From NCBI RefSeq assembly GCF_900114975.1, contig NZ_FOUU01000009.1:39931-103930 (forward strand): a DNA stretch of 64,000 nt, given 5' to 3'. Positions 47,556 to 57,377 of this stretch are shown here, in pieces. Position 1 is the stretch's first letter. Each line of letters opens with the position of its first letter. The stretch comes from Thermodesulforhabdus norvegica. GTDB lineage: Bacteria > Desulfobacterota > Syntrophobacteria > Syntrophobacterales > Thermodesulforhabdaceae. The notes below the pieces were generated by a model, which had not been told where the DNA came from, made no database searches, and saw nothing but the letters and a program-made list of their open reading frames with translations. Both the position numbers and the translations under genes were made by a program.

Positions 47556-49477
47556 TATTCCCCTCCCTCATTTTGATCCCCAGAACGATGCTTTTTGAAC
47601 TCGGTTACAAATCTTTCTAAATCTTCTCCTTCCAGCACCTCTTTTTCCAGCAACTCCTCGGCAAGTCTATCCAGCCATGCTCTGTTTTTTTCAAGAATAT
47701 TTCTTACCCTACGATGAGCACTTTCCACTATTTCCCTCGTTTCTTCATCAATGGCCTCCGCAGTTTTTTCGCTGAACTCCCGAGACAGCGCCCAGCCTGC
47801 AGCCGTGTCGGTATGCAAAAACATTGCTTTTGGTTCACTTCTGAAGGTAATAGGCCCAAGTCGCTCACTCATTCCATACTCAGTTATCATGCTTCTTGCA
47901 ATCAACGTAGCCCTCTGCAAATCGTTCTGAGCACCTGTGGAAACATCTCCGAAAACCACCTCTTCAGCTACCCGTCCCCCGAGAAGCACACAGAGGCGGT
48001 CAAGAAGTTCCTGCTTGGTCATCAGGTAACGGTCTTCCGTGGGAAGCTGCTGAGTAAATCCCAGTACGCCTATACCACGGGGAATGATGGAAATCTTATT
48101 TACCGGATCAGCGTGTTCAACACTCATAGCGACCAGAGCATGCCCCGCCTCATGGTAGGCCACTATTTTCTTTTCTCTCGGATTTATGGCACGATTCTTT
48201 TTTTCAAGACCTCCGATTATTCGATCCAGTGCCTCCTGAAAATCCTTCATTTCCACGTATTCTGCATTACGGCGGGCTGCAAGAAGGGCCGCTTCATTCA
48301 CAAGGTTGGCAAGATCGGCTCCCACAAACCCCGGAGTAAGGGCGGCGATTTTTCTCAAATCGACGTCGGGGCCGAGCTTCACGTTACGCACGTGAATCCT
48401 GAGAATTTCTTCCCGCCCTTTAATGTCCGGCTTATCGACTGCTATATGGCGATCAAAACGGCCGGGTCTTAAAAGAGCCGGATCAAGGATCTCCGGGCGG
48501 TTAGTTGCAGCCATGATGATTACGCCGGTCGTGGAATCAAACCCGTCCATTTCAACCAGTAACTGGTTCAGGGTTTGCTCACGTTCGTCGTGGCCGGCCA
48601 TCGGGTTTATACCCCTGGCCTTTCCAAGTGCGTCAAGCTCATCAATAAAGATAATGCAGGGAGCATTCTGCTTTGCCTGGGCAAAAAGATCCCTGACTCT
48701 CGCCGCTCCAACCCCTACGAACATTTCCACGAAATCGGAACCGCTCATGCTGAAAAAAGGCACCCCTGCTTCACCGGCTACTGCTCTGGCCAGGAGAGTC
48801 TTTCCAGTCCCGGGAGGCCCAACCAACAGCACTCCTTTGGGAATCTTTGCTCCAAGCCGTTTAAATTTTTCCGGATTTCTAAGATATTCAACGATCTCCT
48901 GAAGCTCTCTTTTAGCTTCATCAATCCCGGCAACATCATCAAAGGTTACTCCGACATCTTTTTCCGCATAAATCTTTGCTCTGGCCTTTCCCAGGGATAA
49001 AACCCCATGAGGTCCCGCCCCCATACGCCTGAGAATGTAACCCCAGAAAAGAGCGAAAAGGGCAAGGGGAACAATCCAGGACAGGATCGTCATGAGAAGT
49101 TTGTTCTGTTTTTCCGCCGTGTATCTTACGTTATGCTTCTCGAGAAAGGCTACCAGGCCCGGATCATTAACCGCAACCGTCCGAAAATACATCTTTTCGT
49201 TAACCGGCTTGAGAAATTTACCCTTTATCGTATCCTCGCCGATGATCACGCTCTCTACGTTACCCTGCCGAACATAGGACTTGAAGTCAGAATAAGGCAG
49301 ACTCAAGACATTTTGGCTGAAAAGAAGTGTCTCGTGAAGCCAGGAAAGTAACATCAAAACCAGGATAAAATACCATATTGAGAAATGCATCTTCCTGGCC
49401 GTGTCTTTCTTATCGTCGGGATGTGGAGAGGATCCACCACCGCCAAACCTGTCCTTCCATGAAGCCGGCTCAGGCAT
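47555..49477 (-). CDS. ftsH: ATP-dependent zinc metalloprotease FtsH
   Basis: 640 residues, standard size. Two membrane helices ([17 protein letters not shown] and [18 protein letters not shown]) bracket a periplasmic loop. AAA domain: Walker [12 protein letters not shown], Walker [13 protein letters not shown], second region of homology [20 protein letters not shown]. Zinc site HEAGHALV. It degrades membrane and regulatory proteins. The N-terminus has a short Gly/Ser/Pro-rich extension. Divergent from mlaA. Confidence 0.97.
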   Translation of the reverse strand: MPEPASWKDRFGGGGSSPHPDDKKDTARKMHFSIWYFILVLMLLSWLHETLLFSQNVLSLPYSDFKSYVRQGNVESVIIGEDTIKGKFLKPVNEKMYFRTVAVNDPGLVAFLEKHNVRYTAEKQNKLLMTILSWIVPLALFALFWGYILRRMGAGPHGVLSLGKARAKIYAEKDVGVTFDDVAGIDEAKRELQEIVEYLRNPEKFKRLGAKIPKGVLLVGPPGTGKTLLARAVAGEAGVPFFSMSGSDFVEMFVGVGAARVRDLFAQAKQNAPCIIFIDELDALGKARGINPMAGHDEREQTLNQLLVEMDGFDSTTGVIIMAATNRPEILDPALLRPGRFDRHIAVDKPDIKGREEILRIHVRNVKLGPDVDLRKIAALTPGFVGADLANLVNEAALLAARRNAEYVEMKDFQEALDRIIGGLEKKNRAINPREKKIVAYHEAGHALVAMSVEHADPVNKISIIPRGIGVLGFTQQLPTEDRYLMTKQELLDRLCVLLGGRVAEEVVFGDVSTGAQNDLQRATLIARSMITEYGMSERLGPITFRSEPKAMFLHTDTAAGWALSREFSEKTAEAIDEETREIVESAHRRVRNILEKNRAWLDRLAEELLEKEVLEGEDLERFVTEFKKHRSGDQNEGGE

Positions 49478-49581
49478 AACCTACCTCCTGTAATTTTTTT
49501 ATTTGAACCCTTAACCCAAAATCGATTATTCTTCTCGCCGGGGCTTTAACATCCATCCGACCACCAGGGGAGAAAGATAAG

Positions 49582-50331
49582 ATGGCACAAAGACAGAAGA
49601 TCATGGTATGGGTGCTCCTCTTCTTATCGACTCTGTTACTTATAGGTTTGCCGATTAAATATGCCGCATCAGAAACAATCGGCAGGGCTCAAACAGCACT
49701 GGAACCTGCGGAGTATCAAGAGCCCATAGTTGCCGACCCCCTTGAACCTATAAACAGGTTTTTCTTTGAGTTCAACGATAAGATGTATTTCTGGCTGGTA
49801 AAACCGGTATGTACCGTCTACAAAACCTTTCTGCCCCCGGGGCTCCGTCAGGCCATAAAAAATGCCTTTGAAAATCTGCGGGCTCCTATTAGATTCGTAA
49901 ACTGCATCTTGCAGAGGAAAGGTCAGGCCGCATCAACGGAGCTGAAGCGCTTTGTTGTTAATTCCACTTTGGGTTTAGGAGGGTTTTTCGATATTGCAAA
50001 AACCCATTTCAATATAGAAGCAGCCGACGAAGACTTCGGTCAAACCCTGGGAGTTTACGAGGTTTCTGAAGGTATCTACATAAACTGGCCCTTTCTCGGC
50101 CCATCAACGGTAAGGGATTCTGTAGGACTTGTTGTTGATTTTTTCCTGGATCCATTAACTTACATGCCCGTCGATTATTTGATCCAGGGAGGCATACGTG
50201 CCGGTTCGCACACCAACAACACATCACTGCGTCTTGGAGAATATGAAGACCTGAAGGAATCGGCAATAGATCCTTATGTTGCTTTGAAGGATGCCTACAT
50301 ACAGCATCGACGGGAACTTATCAGAAGATAA
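49582..50331 (+). CDS. mlaA: MlaA/VacJ-family phospholipid transport protein
   Basis: 249 residues. The family motif ADPLEPINRFFFEFNDKMYF and GLGGFFDIAKTH...DFGQTLGVY are clear. MlaA sits in the outer membrane with porins and removes misplaced phospholipids. Most members are lipoproteins, but the signal peptide here (VWVLLFLSTLLLIGLPIKYA) has no cysteine at the expected position, so it should be processed by signal peptidase I. Followed 17 bases later by cobT. Confidence 0.93.
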   Translation: MAQRQKIMVWVLLFLSTLLLIGLPIKYAASETIGRAQTALEPAEYQEPIVADPLEPINRFFFEFNDKMYFWLVKPVCTVYKTFLPPGLRQAIKNAFENLRAPIRFVNCILQRKGQAASTELKRFVVNSTLGLGGFFDIAKTHFNIEAADEDFGQTLGVYEVSEGIYINWPFLGPSTVRDSVGLVVDFFLDPLTYMPVDYLIQGGIRAGSHTNNTSLRLGEYEDLKESAIDPYVALKDAYIQHRRELIRR

Positions 50332-50348
50332 AAGGAGAAGGTACGTTC

Positions 50349-51410
50349 ATGAGGGATCTGAAAGAACTCATATTCTCTATTGAGCCTGCAGATGCATCCT
50401 GGGAAGAAAAAGCCTGGAACAGGCTGAAATCCCAGATTCGACCGAGAGGATCCCTGGGGCTTCTCGAAAACATAGCAGCTCGTCTTGCGGCGATAAAACG
50501 AAGCCTTGATATAGAACTGAGCAAGAAACTTATCTTCACAATGGCAGGTGACCACGGAGTTGCCGAGGAAGGTGTAAGCGCCTATCCTCAGGAGGTGACA
50601 TCTCAGATGGTCTTTGCCTTTATTCAGGGATGGGCATCCATAAACGTCCTTGCCCGGCATGGAGGAATTGATGTTCGCGTAGTGGACATGGGCGTTGCCT
50701 CGGACCTCCCTGAAGATTGGAACATAGTGAGAAAAAAAATCCGGTACGGGACGGCCAATTTTACAAAAGGACCGGCAATGACCCGGGAAGAAGCCGAAAA
50801 GGGCCTTCTGGCCGGGGCAGAACTCGTTGTGAAGGCCGTTAAGGAAGAAGGTTATCAACTTATAGGCACCGGTGATATGGGCATTGCCAACACAACGCCT
50901 TCTTCTGCAATTCTTGCGGTGTTCAGTGGCCGTCCGGTGGCAGAAATAACCGGAAGAGGCACGGGCATAGACGATCAAGCCTTTCAAAAGAAGGTTCAGG
51001 CAATCGAAAGGGCACTCAGTGTAAATAGCCCCAGCCCCGAAGATCCCATTGATGTACTCGCTAAAGTAGGCGGTTGCGAAATTGCAGGTCTTGCAGGAGC
51101 CGTACTGGGAGCGGCTGCATCAAAGGTTCCCGTGGTTTGCGACGGTTTTATCGCTACTGCGGGCGCCCTGATAGCAGTAAAACTCGCACCGGCCGCAAAA
51201 GATTATCTCTTTATTTCCCACAGAAGCGGCGAACCGGGTCATAAAGTTATGTCAGACATTCTGGAACTTCCGCCAATATTGGATCTGGGAATGAGGCTCG
51301 GAGAAGGAACAGGAGCAGCCCTTGCCATGCCAATCGTTGAAGCCGCGGCAAAAGTCCTCAAGGAAATAAAAACCTTTGAAGAAGCAGGAGTAACGGATAC
51401 GGGGCATTAA
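50349..51410 (+). CDS. cobT: Nicotinate-nucleotide:dimethylbenzimidazole phosphoribosyltransferase
   Basis: 353 residues. RPRGSLGLLENIAARLAAI near the start, the GDHGVAEEGVSAYPQEVT loop, IGTGDMGIANTTPSS, and the catalytic glutamate in LGEGTGAALAMPIVEAA. It activates the lower ligand of cobalamin. It stands apart from other cobalamin genes in this window. Downstream of mlaA and probably on the same transcript. Confidence 0.95.
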   Translation: MRDLKELIFSIEPADASWEEKAWNRLKSQIRPRGSLGLLENIAARLAAIKRSLDIELSKKLIFTMAGDHGVAEEGVSAYPQEVTSQMVFAFIQGWASINVLARHGGIDVRVVDMGVASDLPEDWNIVRKKIRYGTANFTKGPAMTREEAEKGLLAGAELVVKAVKEEGYQLIGTGDMGIANTTPSSAILAVFSGRPVAEITGRGTGIDDQAFQKKVQAIERALSVNSPSPEDPIDVLAKVGGCEIAGLAGAVLGAAASKVPVVCDGFIATAGALIAVKLAPAAKDYLFISHRSGEPGHKVMSDILELPPILDLGMRLGEGTGAALAMPIVEAAAKVLKEIKTFEEAGVTDTGH

Positions 51411-51749
51411 TTTTACATCCTGAACAATTTTTTTCTTGACCGAAACATACACCTTTCGATATAAGCAAACTCGTCCCTGCACGGTGGGCTACTCATTGTT
51501 AACCTCAATCATTTTCTGATCAGGCGGAAGCACCAGGAGGAGTTGCCGCATCCTTTCTCTGATCTCATTTCGATTTCCAGCAGGGAGTCATAGCATCTAC
51601 CGGATGAGACAACCTTTCACGATAGACATGTCTGTATTTCACAGGAGGGGGTGATAAGTGTAAGTGCAGGTTAAGGCAAAAAAATCCCGATCAGTTTAGA
51701 GTAGATTGTCCGGAAAGTGCCAACCCTTTGTTCATCCCTGGAGGTCATT
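51411..51749. other. Intergenic region before the membrane protein/acyl-CoA synthetase pair
   Basis: 339 bases without a gene. It holds the promoter candidate listed next and a long 5' leader of about 270 bases. I see no named riboswitch consensus in it. Confidence 0.5.
51436..51465 (+). promoter_or_regulatory. Candidate sigma-70 promoter
   Basis: TTGACC and TATAAG separated by 18 bases, upstream of the membrane protein and acyl-CoA synthetase genes. Confidence 0.5.
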
Positions 51750-53036
51750 ATGGCAGAGCAATTGCGTCCACGATGGGGTCAGCCCTTAACGGGAATAGTA
51801 TCACTTCTTTGCTTTACTTTAATTGCATGGATTACCTGGTATATATTTAGCGATCCCAGAGGACCGGTCAAGGCATTTCCCTACCCCTTTGTTCTATATC
51901 TGGCTATGATGATCCTTGTAGGTCTATGGCAACACATGTTTTTTGGAGATTGGCCCTTTCATAATCTTCCTCAGCCCTGGCGAGGGATTGTGGAAACAAT
52001 TGTTAACCTTATTCTTGTTTGGTTCGTTATTCATGTCGTCTTTTATAGAATTCTGGGACTGGGTTTTAATTTCCTGAGCCAAAGCAACCTCAACGCTCTT
52101 GCAGCGGCCGGAAAGGCAATCCTTCCCAACGGCCAGGCCTTAACGCTGGAAGCCATGAAACAGAAACATTTTGCCGAAAGTGCAGTAGTTTGCTTCGTCC
52201 TGATCGGTTTTTTCAGTTATCCCTTTGTAACCATTCTGTTTGGTAAGTGGCCCATTCGTCCGAGCAATCTTACCCAGCCTCAGGCGGGCTTTGCAGAACT
52301 TGGGTGGTGTTCACTTCTTACACTGTTTTTCTACACCGTTTTGATCGTCCCCTTCTGGGGATTGGTTTACGGAAAGCTTCTGGGCAATTCATTCGCTCTG
52401 AACTTTCCCTGGTGGGAAAATATAGCAGGCACAAATCACGTACACTGGGTTTTCGGCTGGTGGGAATGGATGATTATAGTGCTGTTTATGACCCCTAATG
52501 TGTGGCGAATGAAGCCGTGGAGCGTAATAAACCTGCCTCAACCATGGAAAGGACTCATATCCTTTATCTGTGTAGTGATACTCGGCTACATACTGGCTCT
52601 GATTTGCACCAAAATTGCCCCGGCCTGGCTACCTCACGAAACCATTGAACATCTCAAAGAAGCCAAGCCCAACGACGCCGAGTTAATCCGTTTCCTCTGG
52701 TATCATGCCGCCGAGATTGCGGGCTTTACTCTGATTCCTTTCCTGATCTGGCATCACTACTTCGATGATATGTGCCCCATGGCGGACAAGGACTCCTGGG
52801 GCGCTTTCTGGTTCCGCACGGTGGGTGTTATCGTTTTTGCCGCCATTAATTACGTTTTTTACTACTACCTGAACTGGGGACATTGGGGCCTTGGAAACCA
52901 CCATATGACGGAACTTTCTCACCGTTTCCCGCACGGGGAATCACTGGTCTGGAATTTCTGGTGGATAATACCGCTTCTGTGGAACGAATGGTTCTTCCAC
53001 AAATGGCCTTTTTACGTTCACGACCACAAACACTAA
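51750..53036 (+). CDS. Multi-pass membrane protein, tryptophan-rich
   Basis: 428 residues from the ATG at 51750 behind GGAGGTCATT. About nine to ten hydrophobic segments, with repeated W-P pairs (GDWPFHNLPQPWRG, FGKWPIRPSNLTQPQ, MKPWSVINLPQPWKG) that recur at roughly equal distance, suggesting an internally repeated fold. No known transporter motif. It is followed after 19 bases by an acyl-CoA synthetase, and the pair may serve uptake and activation of a carboxylic acid. That function is inferred from position only. Confidence 0.8.
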   Translation: MAEQLRPRWGQPLTGIVSLLCFTLIAWITWYIFSDPRGPVKAFPYPFVLYLAMMILVGLWQHMFFGDWPFHNLPQPWRGIVETIVNLILVWFVIHVVFYRILGLGFNFLSQSNLNALAAAGKAILPNGQALTLEAMKQKHFAESAVVCFVLIGFFSYPFVTILFGKWPIRPSNLTQPQAGFAELGWCSLLTLFFYTVLIVPFWGLVYGKLLGNSFALNFPWWENIAGTNHVHWVFGWWEWMIIVLFMTPNVWRMKPWSVINLPQPWKGLISFICVVILGYILALICTKIAPAWLPHETIEHLKEAKPNDAELIRFLWYHAAEIAGFTLIPFLIWHHYFDDMCPMADKDSWGAFWFRTVGVIVFAAINYVFYYYLNWGHWGLGNHHMTELSHRFPHGESLVWNFWWIIPLLWNEWFFHKWPFYVHDHKH

Positions 53037-53055
53037 ATAAGGAGGGAGTAAAACT

Positions 53056-54819
53056 ATGAGCCTTGCCCAGTTTTATCGAGAGCTTATGACCATTAATTCC
53101 ATGCCCGATGACGAAAAAAAAGCGGAGGCATCAAAAGAATTATTTGAAAGATTGAACAAAACTCCTCTTCCGGAATATTTCAACTGGGCAGAAGAAGTTT
53201 TTGAAGGGATTCACGTGAAAGAACGACCCGATCAGCTGGCTTTGATATGGGCCGATCTGGATACGGATGAGGAGAAAAGGTTTACCTATAAGGAAATGGC
53301 CGAAAAGAGTAATCAGCTTCTGAATTTTCTGAGAAAGAACGGTATCTCCAAAGGCGACGTTCTTTATGTGATGATACCGGCCGTTCCTGAAATCTGGTTT
53401 GCAAGCCTTGCAAGTGTCAAAGGCGGTATAATCCTGGTCCCAACGGCAATGACCATGACTGCAAAAGAACTGGAATATCGTTTTGATACCTACCCACCTG
53501 CGGCCATAATCGCCAGTGCTGCATCGGCAGAAATAATTGACGAAGCCCTGGGTAACCTGGGGATGACCCCCAAAGTAAAAATATGCATCGACGGAAAGGA
53601 CGGTTGGGTTCCTTACTCAGAAGTGGATAAAGAAGCAAAAGAAGCAGCGCCGGAAAAAACCAGGTCCGACGATATAATTTTGTGCTTCTTCACCTCCGGA
53701 ACCACAGGTATGCCCAAAAGGGTTGTTCACACGGCAACCTCCTACCCTCTGGGACACCTCTCCACCGCTAACATAATAGGAATAAGACCCGGAGACATAC
53801 ACAACAACCTCAGCCAGCCCGGCTGGGCAAAGTATGCCTGGAGTTGCTTCTTTGCACCTTTCAATGTTGGGGCAACCGTTACGGGGTTTAATTATTCAGG
53901 TCGCCTTAACGTCGAAAAGTATCTCGGTGCCGTGGATAAATACAGGGTAAACGTTTTCTGTGCTCCTCCGACGGCGTGGCGGGCTTTTATAATTGCAGAT
54001 CTTTCCAAGTTTAAGTTCGAAGCCCTCAGAGAGTCCGTGAGTGCCGGTGAACCCCTCAATCCCGAAATAATCCAGACCTGGCAGAAGCATACCGGCACGG
54101 TCATAAGAGACTTTTACGGCCAGACAGAAAGCACTGCCATGATCGGAAACCCGCCCTGGTACAAAGACAAAGTGATACCCGGCTCTTTCGGCAGGCCCCA
54201 CTTCATGTACGATATTGTACTTGTTGATGACGAAGGAAATGAAATCACGAAACCCGATGATATCGGCCACATCACCGTGAGGCTTTCCAACTGGCGGCCC
54301 ATCGGTCTTTTCCGCGAATACCTTGGTTCACCTGACAAAATGGCCGAGGCATTCAGAGGAAACTACTATTACACGGGAGACCGGGCTTACTTCGACGAGA
54401 AAGGCTATTGGTGGTTTGTGGGGCGTGCTGATGATGTTATCAAATCTTCCGACTACCGGATAGGCCCCTTCGAGGTAGAAAGTGCTCTTGTCGAACATCC
54501 TGCTGTTGCGGAAGCTGCAGTTGTGGGAAGCCCCGATCCCAAACGATGGCAACTGGTTAAGGCCTTTGTGATTCTCAAACCGGGTTACGAACCATCAAGA
54601 GAGCTGGCCCTTGATCTCTTTAAACACTGCATGAAAATCCTCGCCAAATTCAAGATTCCTAGAATAATCGAGTTCGTACCTGAAGTTCCGAAAACCATAA
54701 GCGGTAAGATCAGGCGAGTAGAACTCCGAGAAATGGAGATAAAAGCGAAGGAGAAGGGCGTTCGTGGTGAACACGAGTACTTCTACCATGAATTCCCTGA
54801 ACTGAAGTCATCTTCCTGA
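53056..54819 (+). CDS. AMP-forming acyl-CoA synthetase
   Basis: 587 residues of the adenylate-forming family. Core motifs: FFTSGTTGMPKRVVHT (A3), YGQTESTAMIG (A5), YYTGDRAYFDEKGYWWFVGR (A7), and the catalytic lysine near the end in GKIRR. It makes an acyl-adenylate, then the CoA thioester. The sequence is closest in pattern to medium-chain or acetyl/propionyl-type synthetases. GGAGGG precedes the start. A strong terminator closes the two-gene unit. Confidence 0.92.
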   Translation: MSLAQFYRELMTINSMPDDEKKAEASKELFERLNKTPLPEYFNWAEEVFEGIHVKERPDQLALIWADLDTDEEKRFTYKEMAEKSNQLLNFLRKNGISKGDVLYVMIPAVPEIWFASLASVKGGIILVPTAMTMTAKELEYRFDTYPPAAIIASAASAEIIDEALGNLGMTPKVKICIDGKDGWVPYSEVDKEAKEAAPEKTRSDDIILCFFTSGTTGMPKRVVHTATSYPLGHLSTANIIGIRPGDIHNNLSQPGWAKYAWSCFFAPFNVGATVTGFNYSGRLNVEKYLGAVDKYRVNVFCAPPTAWRAFIIADLSKFKFEALRESVSAGEPLNPEIIQTWQKHTGTVIRDFYGQTESTAMIGNPPWYKDKVIPGSFGRPHFMYDIVLVDDEGNEITKPDDIGHITVRLSNWRPIGLFREYLGSPDKMAEAFRGNYYYTGDRAYFDEKGYWWFVGRADDVIKSSDYRIGPFEVESALVEHPAVAEAAVVGSPDPKRWQLVKAFVILKPGYEPSRELALDLFKHCMKILAKFKIPRIIEFVPEVPKTISGKIRRVELREMEIKAKEKGVRGEHEYFYHEFPELKSSS

Positions 54820-54840
54820 TCAATCCGAAAAAATTAAATT

Positions 54841-54880
54841 AAAGCCGTATCTCGGGAAACGAGATACGGCTTTATTTTTT
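54841..54880 (+). terminator. Intrinsic terminator after the acyl-CoA synthetase gene
   Basis: AAAGCCGTATCTCG, loop GGAAA, then CGAGATACGGCTTT and ATTTTTT. A perfect 14-bp stem. Confidence 0.93.
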
Positions 54881-54970
54881 GCCTTTCCCGGGCTATCCTA
54901 TTGTCGGCAGTAATGCAGATGTGTCGTTAAGTTCACATCCGGGAGTCTAGAATATTGGAAGGGCTTTACC

Positions 54971-55576
54971 ATGGAAATGGATGCCGTTATAGACCTCGTT
55001 GACTGGTATCGGGAAATATATAGAGAGGATCCCGGTTCTCACATTGCCGTTGAGTACATGAACCTTTTGTACGAAGACGGCGATTGGGAAGCGCTATTAG
55101 AAATTGCGGAAAACCGCCTGAAGTGCAATCCAAATTGCAGCGCGGCCAAAGCCTATCACGGTCTTGCAGCATGGAGGTTAGGAAGGCTCGAGGTTGCGCG
55201 CCGCAGACTTCTCGAAATGCATAAAAGTCTAACCTTCCTCAAAGACGCGTACGAAGTTCTGGCTTCCCTGGAAAAGTCTCAGGGCAATCTGGAAAACGCC
55301 GAACACTTTGAAAAAATAGCCCGCACAATGAGCGGCAGAGCATCCTTAACGGAAGCTCCCGATCTACCGGCAGTCCCACAGATTGAGTCTCAGGAGGAAA
55401 TAGTCGAAGAAAAGAAGCCGGATCAGAAACATGCATCCAGGTTATTCCTTTTCTGTGATAAGGCGATCTCCAAGGTTAGTGATAAATTATTGACTCTGGA
55501 GACACCGAAAGACCGGGCCAGGATTTTCGATGGTGATTGCAGGCAATTGATAAAACAGTTCCTTGCTCAGGGGTAA
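54971..55576 (+). CDS. TPR-repeat protein
   Basis: 201 residues. Helical repeats between ~15 and 115 (EYMNLLYEDGDWEALLEIAE, KAYHGLAAWRLGRLEVARRR, AYEVLASLEKSQGNLENAEH) fit tetratricopeptide units. The C-terminal part is charged and has no motif. No signal peptide; probably a cytoplasmic scaffold. Just upstream of the cytochrome gene, but a separate promoter follows. Confidence 0.75.
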   Translation: MEMDAVIDLVDWYREIYREDPGSHIAVEYMNLLYEDGDWEALLEIAENRLKCNPNCSAAKAYHGLAAWRLGRLEVARRRLLEMHKSLTFLKDAYEVLASLEKSQGNLENAEHFEKIARTMSGRASLTEAPDLPAVPQIESQEEIVEEKKPDQKHASRLFLFCDKAISKVSDKLLTLETPKDRARIFDGDCRQLIKQFLAQG

Positions 55577-55592
55577 GCGATTAGAGAATCTC

Positions 55593-55622
55593 TTGACTTC
55601 TAATGAAAAATTTCACTAGTAT
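55593..55622 (+). promoter_or_regulatory. Candidate sigma-70 promoter of the cytochrome gene
   Basis: TTGACT and TAGTAT with 18 bases between, about 60 bases before the ATG. Confidence 0.6.
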
Positions 55623-55680
55623 TGCAGTCGGGGATTGTAACAAAGCTATCCGAGTGAACAGGTCAGAAGGAGGATGATTT

Positions 55681-56145
55681 ATGAAGATCGGATTTGCAAG
55701 GATTGCAATGGTTGCGGTTTTTATCGGAGCTTTCGTGGCTCTGGGAGCGCTGGTATCGGCGGAAGAACAGGCGGCACCCGATGTTATCGTCATAAAACCC
55801 GGCATTTACGAACAACTTACCAAAGCCCCCGTTGAATTTACCCACAAGAAACATGCCGAAGATTACGGTATCGCCTGTGCAGACTGTCATCATGTTTACG
55901 AAAACGGTCAGAATGTGTGGAAGGAAGGCGATCCCGTCCAGAAATGCGAGGAATGTCATACCGATGCAACTGTCAAGGGCGAGAAAAAGCTCCCTCCCGA
56001 ACAGCAAAAGCTCAATCTCAAATTGGCCTTTCACAACAATTGTATCAACTGCCACAGAGATCTGAAAAAGGAAAATCCCGAAACCAAAGCGCCCACAACC
56101 TGTAAAGGTTGCCATCCAAAACCGGAAGGAGCCGCCAAGCAATAA
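55681..56145 (+). CDS. Tetraheme cytochrome c3-type protein
   Basis: 154 residues. A signal peptide (MVAVFIGAFVALGALVSAEE) precedes four heme-binding CxxCH motifs: CADCHH, CEECHT, CINCHR and CKGCHP. The spacing and additional histidines (FTHKKHAEDYGIACADCHH) are those of class III cytochromes c, periplasmic carriers between hydrogenases or formate dehydrogenases and membrane complexes in sulfate reducers. AGGAGGATGATTT precedes the start. A perfect terminator follows, so it is a one-gene unit, which suggests high expression. Confidence 0.95.
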   Translation: MKIGFARIAMVAVFIGAFVALGALVSAEEQAAPDVIVIKPGIYEQLTKAPVEFTHKKHAEDYGIACADCHHVYENGQNVWKEGDPVQKCEECHTDATVKGEKKLPPEQQKLNLKLAFHNNCINCHRDLKKENPETKAPTTCKGCHPKPEGAAKQ

Positions 56146-56169
56146 ATCGACAAACCTGGTACGGTAAAC

Positions 56170-56214
56170 AAGGAGCGACATTAATACCTCTTCCGGGTTT
56201 GTCGCTCCTTTTTT
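56170..56214 (+). terminator. Intrinsic terminator after the cytochrome gene
   Basis: AAGGAGCGACA and TGTCGCTCCTT form an 11-bp stem around a 19-base loop, followed by a T run. Confidence 0.88.
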
Positions 56215-56322
56215 GCTTTCTATAACCTGTGTTAACCCTAAATCCGTTAACTTTCGGTAATTTTTAATGAAAGAAATTTTTTCGGATCGAATGGGAAAAC
56301 TTCTATTTACGATATCCTCCAA

Positions 56323-57243
56323 TCAATACCAGGGTGAAAAAATACGACCGGACAGGGCGGTGGAAGATGCACGTGGCTTTTTCCTCAAAAAGGTTGCCCC
56401 AGGAAGTACTACTCTTTCCCATGTGTCTCTGTCGGCAAAATGTAGCTCCGGCGCAGCAACCACAAGCCACCCACCCGGTACAAGACACCTGTAGAAGCGC
56501 CTGAGAATTTCTTTAATTGCCTCAATCCGCAGGTACAGGAAAACATTTCGGCAGAAGATACAATCGAGATTTTCGGTCTCGGTCTCTCTGGATGGATAAA
56601 CAGGGTCCATCAGGTTGAGCACCTCAAACTTCACCATTTCACGGATCTCCGGAGATATGACTCTTACGTTGTTTCCGACCATCGAGAAGTACGAGAGATA
56701 ATGAGGAGGCATGGTGCCACGAAAAGACCATGAATAATAGACTCCTTCACGGGCCTGGGCTATCCTATCGGGGCTTATGTCCGTTCCTTTCAGGTAAATT
56801 ACCCATTCGTCTTTGCTCATAAAACCGCTTTTAAAGGCCTGATCAAAGATCATTGCAAGAGAATAAGCCTCTTCGCCGGTACTGCAACCGGCACACCACA
56901 GACGGATTTCATTATTCCCTAGAACTCTCTTTTGCTCTATCAGTTCGGGCAGAAGGTAATAACGAAAAGCGGTAAATACGCCGAAATCCCGAAAAAAATA
57001 AGTTTCACTAACGGTCACATATCTGGCGAGGAAAAATACCCGTTCATCATCGTTTAGTTCCCTTACAAACCACCTGGAAAATGCCGAGATGTCATCACAA
57101 AAGTCTTTTCTTATAGCCTGGATCAAGCGCTCACAGAGCTGCTTTTTTTTATCTTCGCCGATCTCGACCCCAAGGCGCTCTCTGGCAAACTCCACGATAA
57201 AATTCAATACATCCTTCTGCAAAGAACGCATTTCATCCGTCAT
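56323..57243 (-). CDS. cheR: CheR-type protein-glutamate methyltransferase
   Basis: 306 residues. N-terminal helical CheR domain (RLIQAIRKDFCDDISAFSRW) and a C-terminal SAM-binding domain with IRLWCAGCSTGEEAYSLAMI, the KGTDISPDRIAQAREGVY loop and CIFCRNVFLYLR. CheR methylates chemoreceptor glutamates. It is not near other che genes in the window, so it may act with a distant cluster or with a regulatory Wsp/Frz-like pathway. Confidence 0.92.
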   Translation of the reverse strand: MTDEMRSLQKDVLNFIVEFARERLGVEIGEDKKKQLCERLIQAIRKDFCDDISAFSRWFVRELNDDERVFFLARYVTVSETYFFRDFGVFTAFRYYLLPELIEQKRVLGNNEIRLWCAGCSTGEEAYSLAMIFDQAFKSGFMSKDEWVIYLKGTDISPDRIAQAREGVYYSWSFRGTMPPHYLSYFSMVGNNVRVISPEIREMVKFEVLNLMDPVYPSRETETENLDCIFCRNVFLYLRIEAIKEILRRFYRCLVPGGWLVVAAPELHFADRDTWERVVLPGATFLRKKPRASSTALSGRIFSPWY

Positions 57244-57377
57244 AGGATCCGACCTTCCAGAAGTTCATAAGCCCACCTGAATCAGCTCAAACAAAGGGCT
57301 CCGTGTTTTTTTACTTTTGACATCTGCACTCCCTGAGTGTATGCCTTGAAAAGGGAGCAGGAGGTTTGGCTGGGACA

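Noticed and set aside
50331..50349. Cobalamin riboswitch ahead of cobT
   Set aside because: Only 17 bases separate mlaA and cobT, and the B12-box consensus does not occur upstream of mlaA either.
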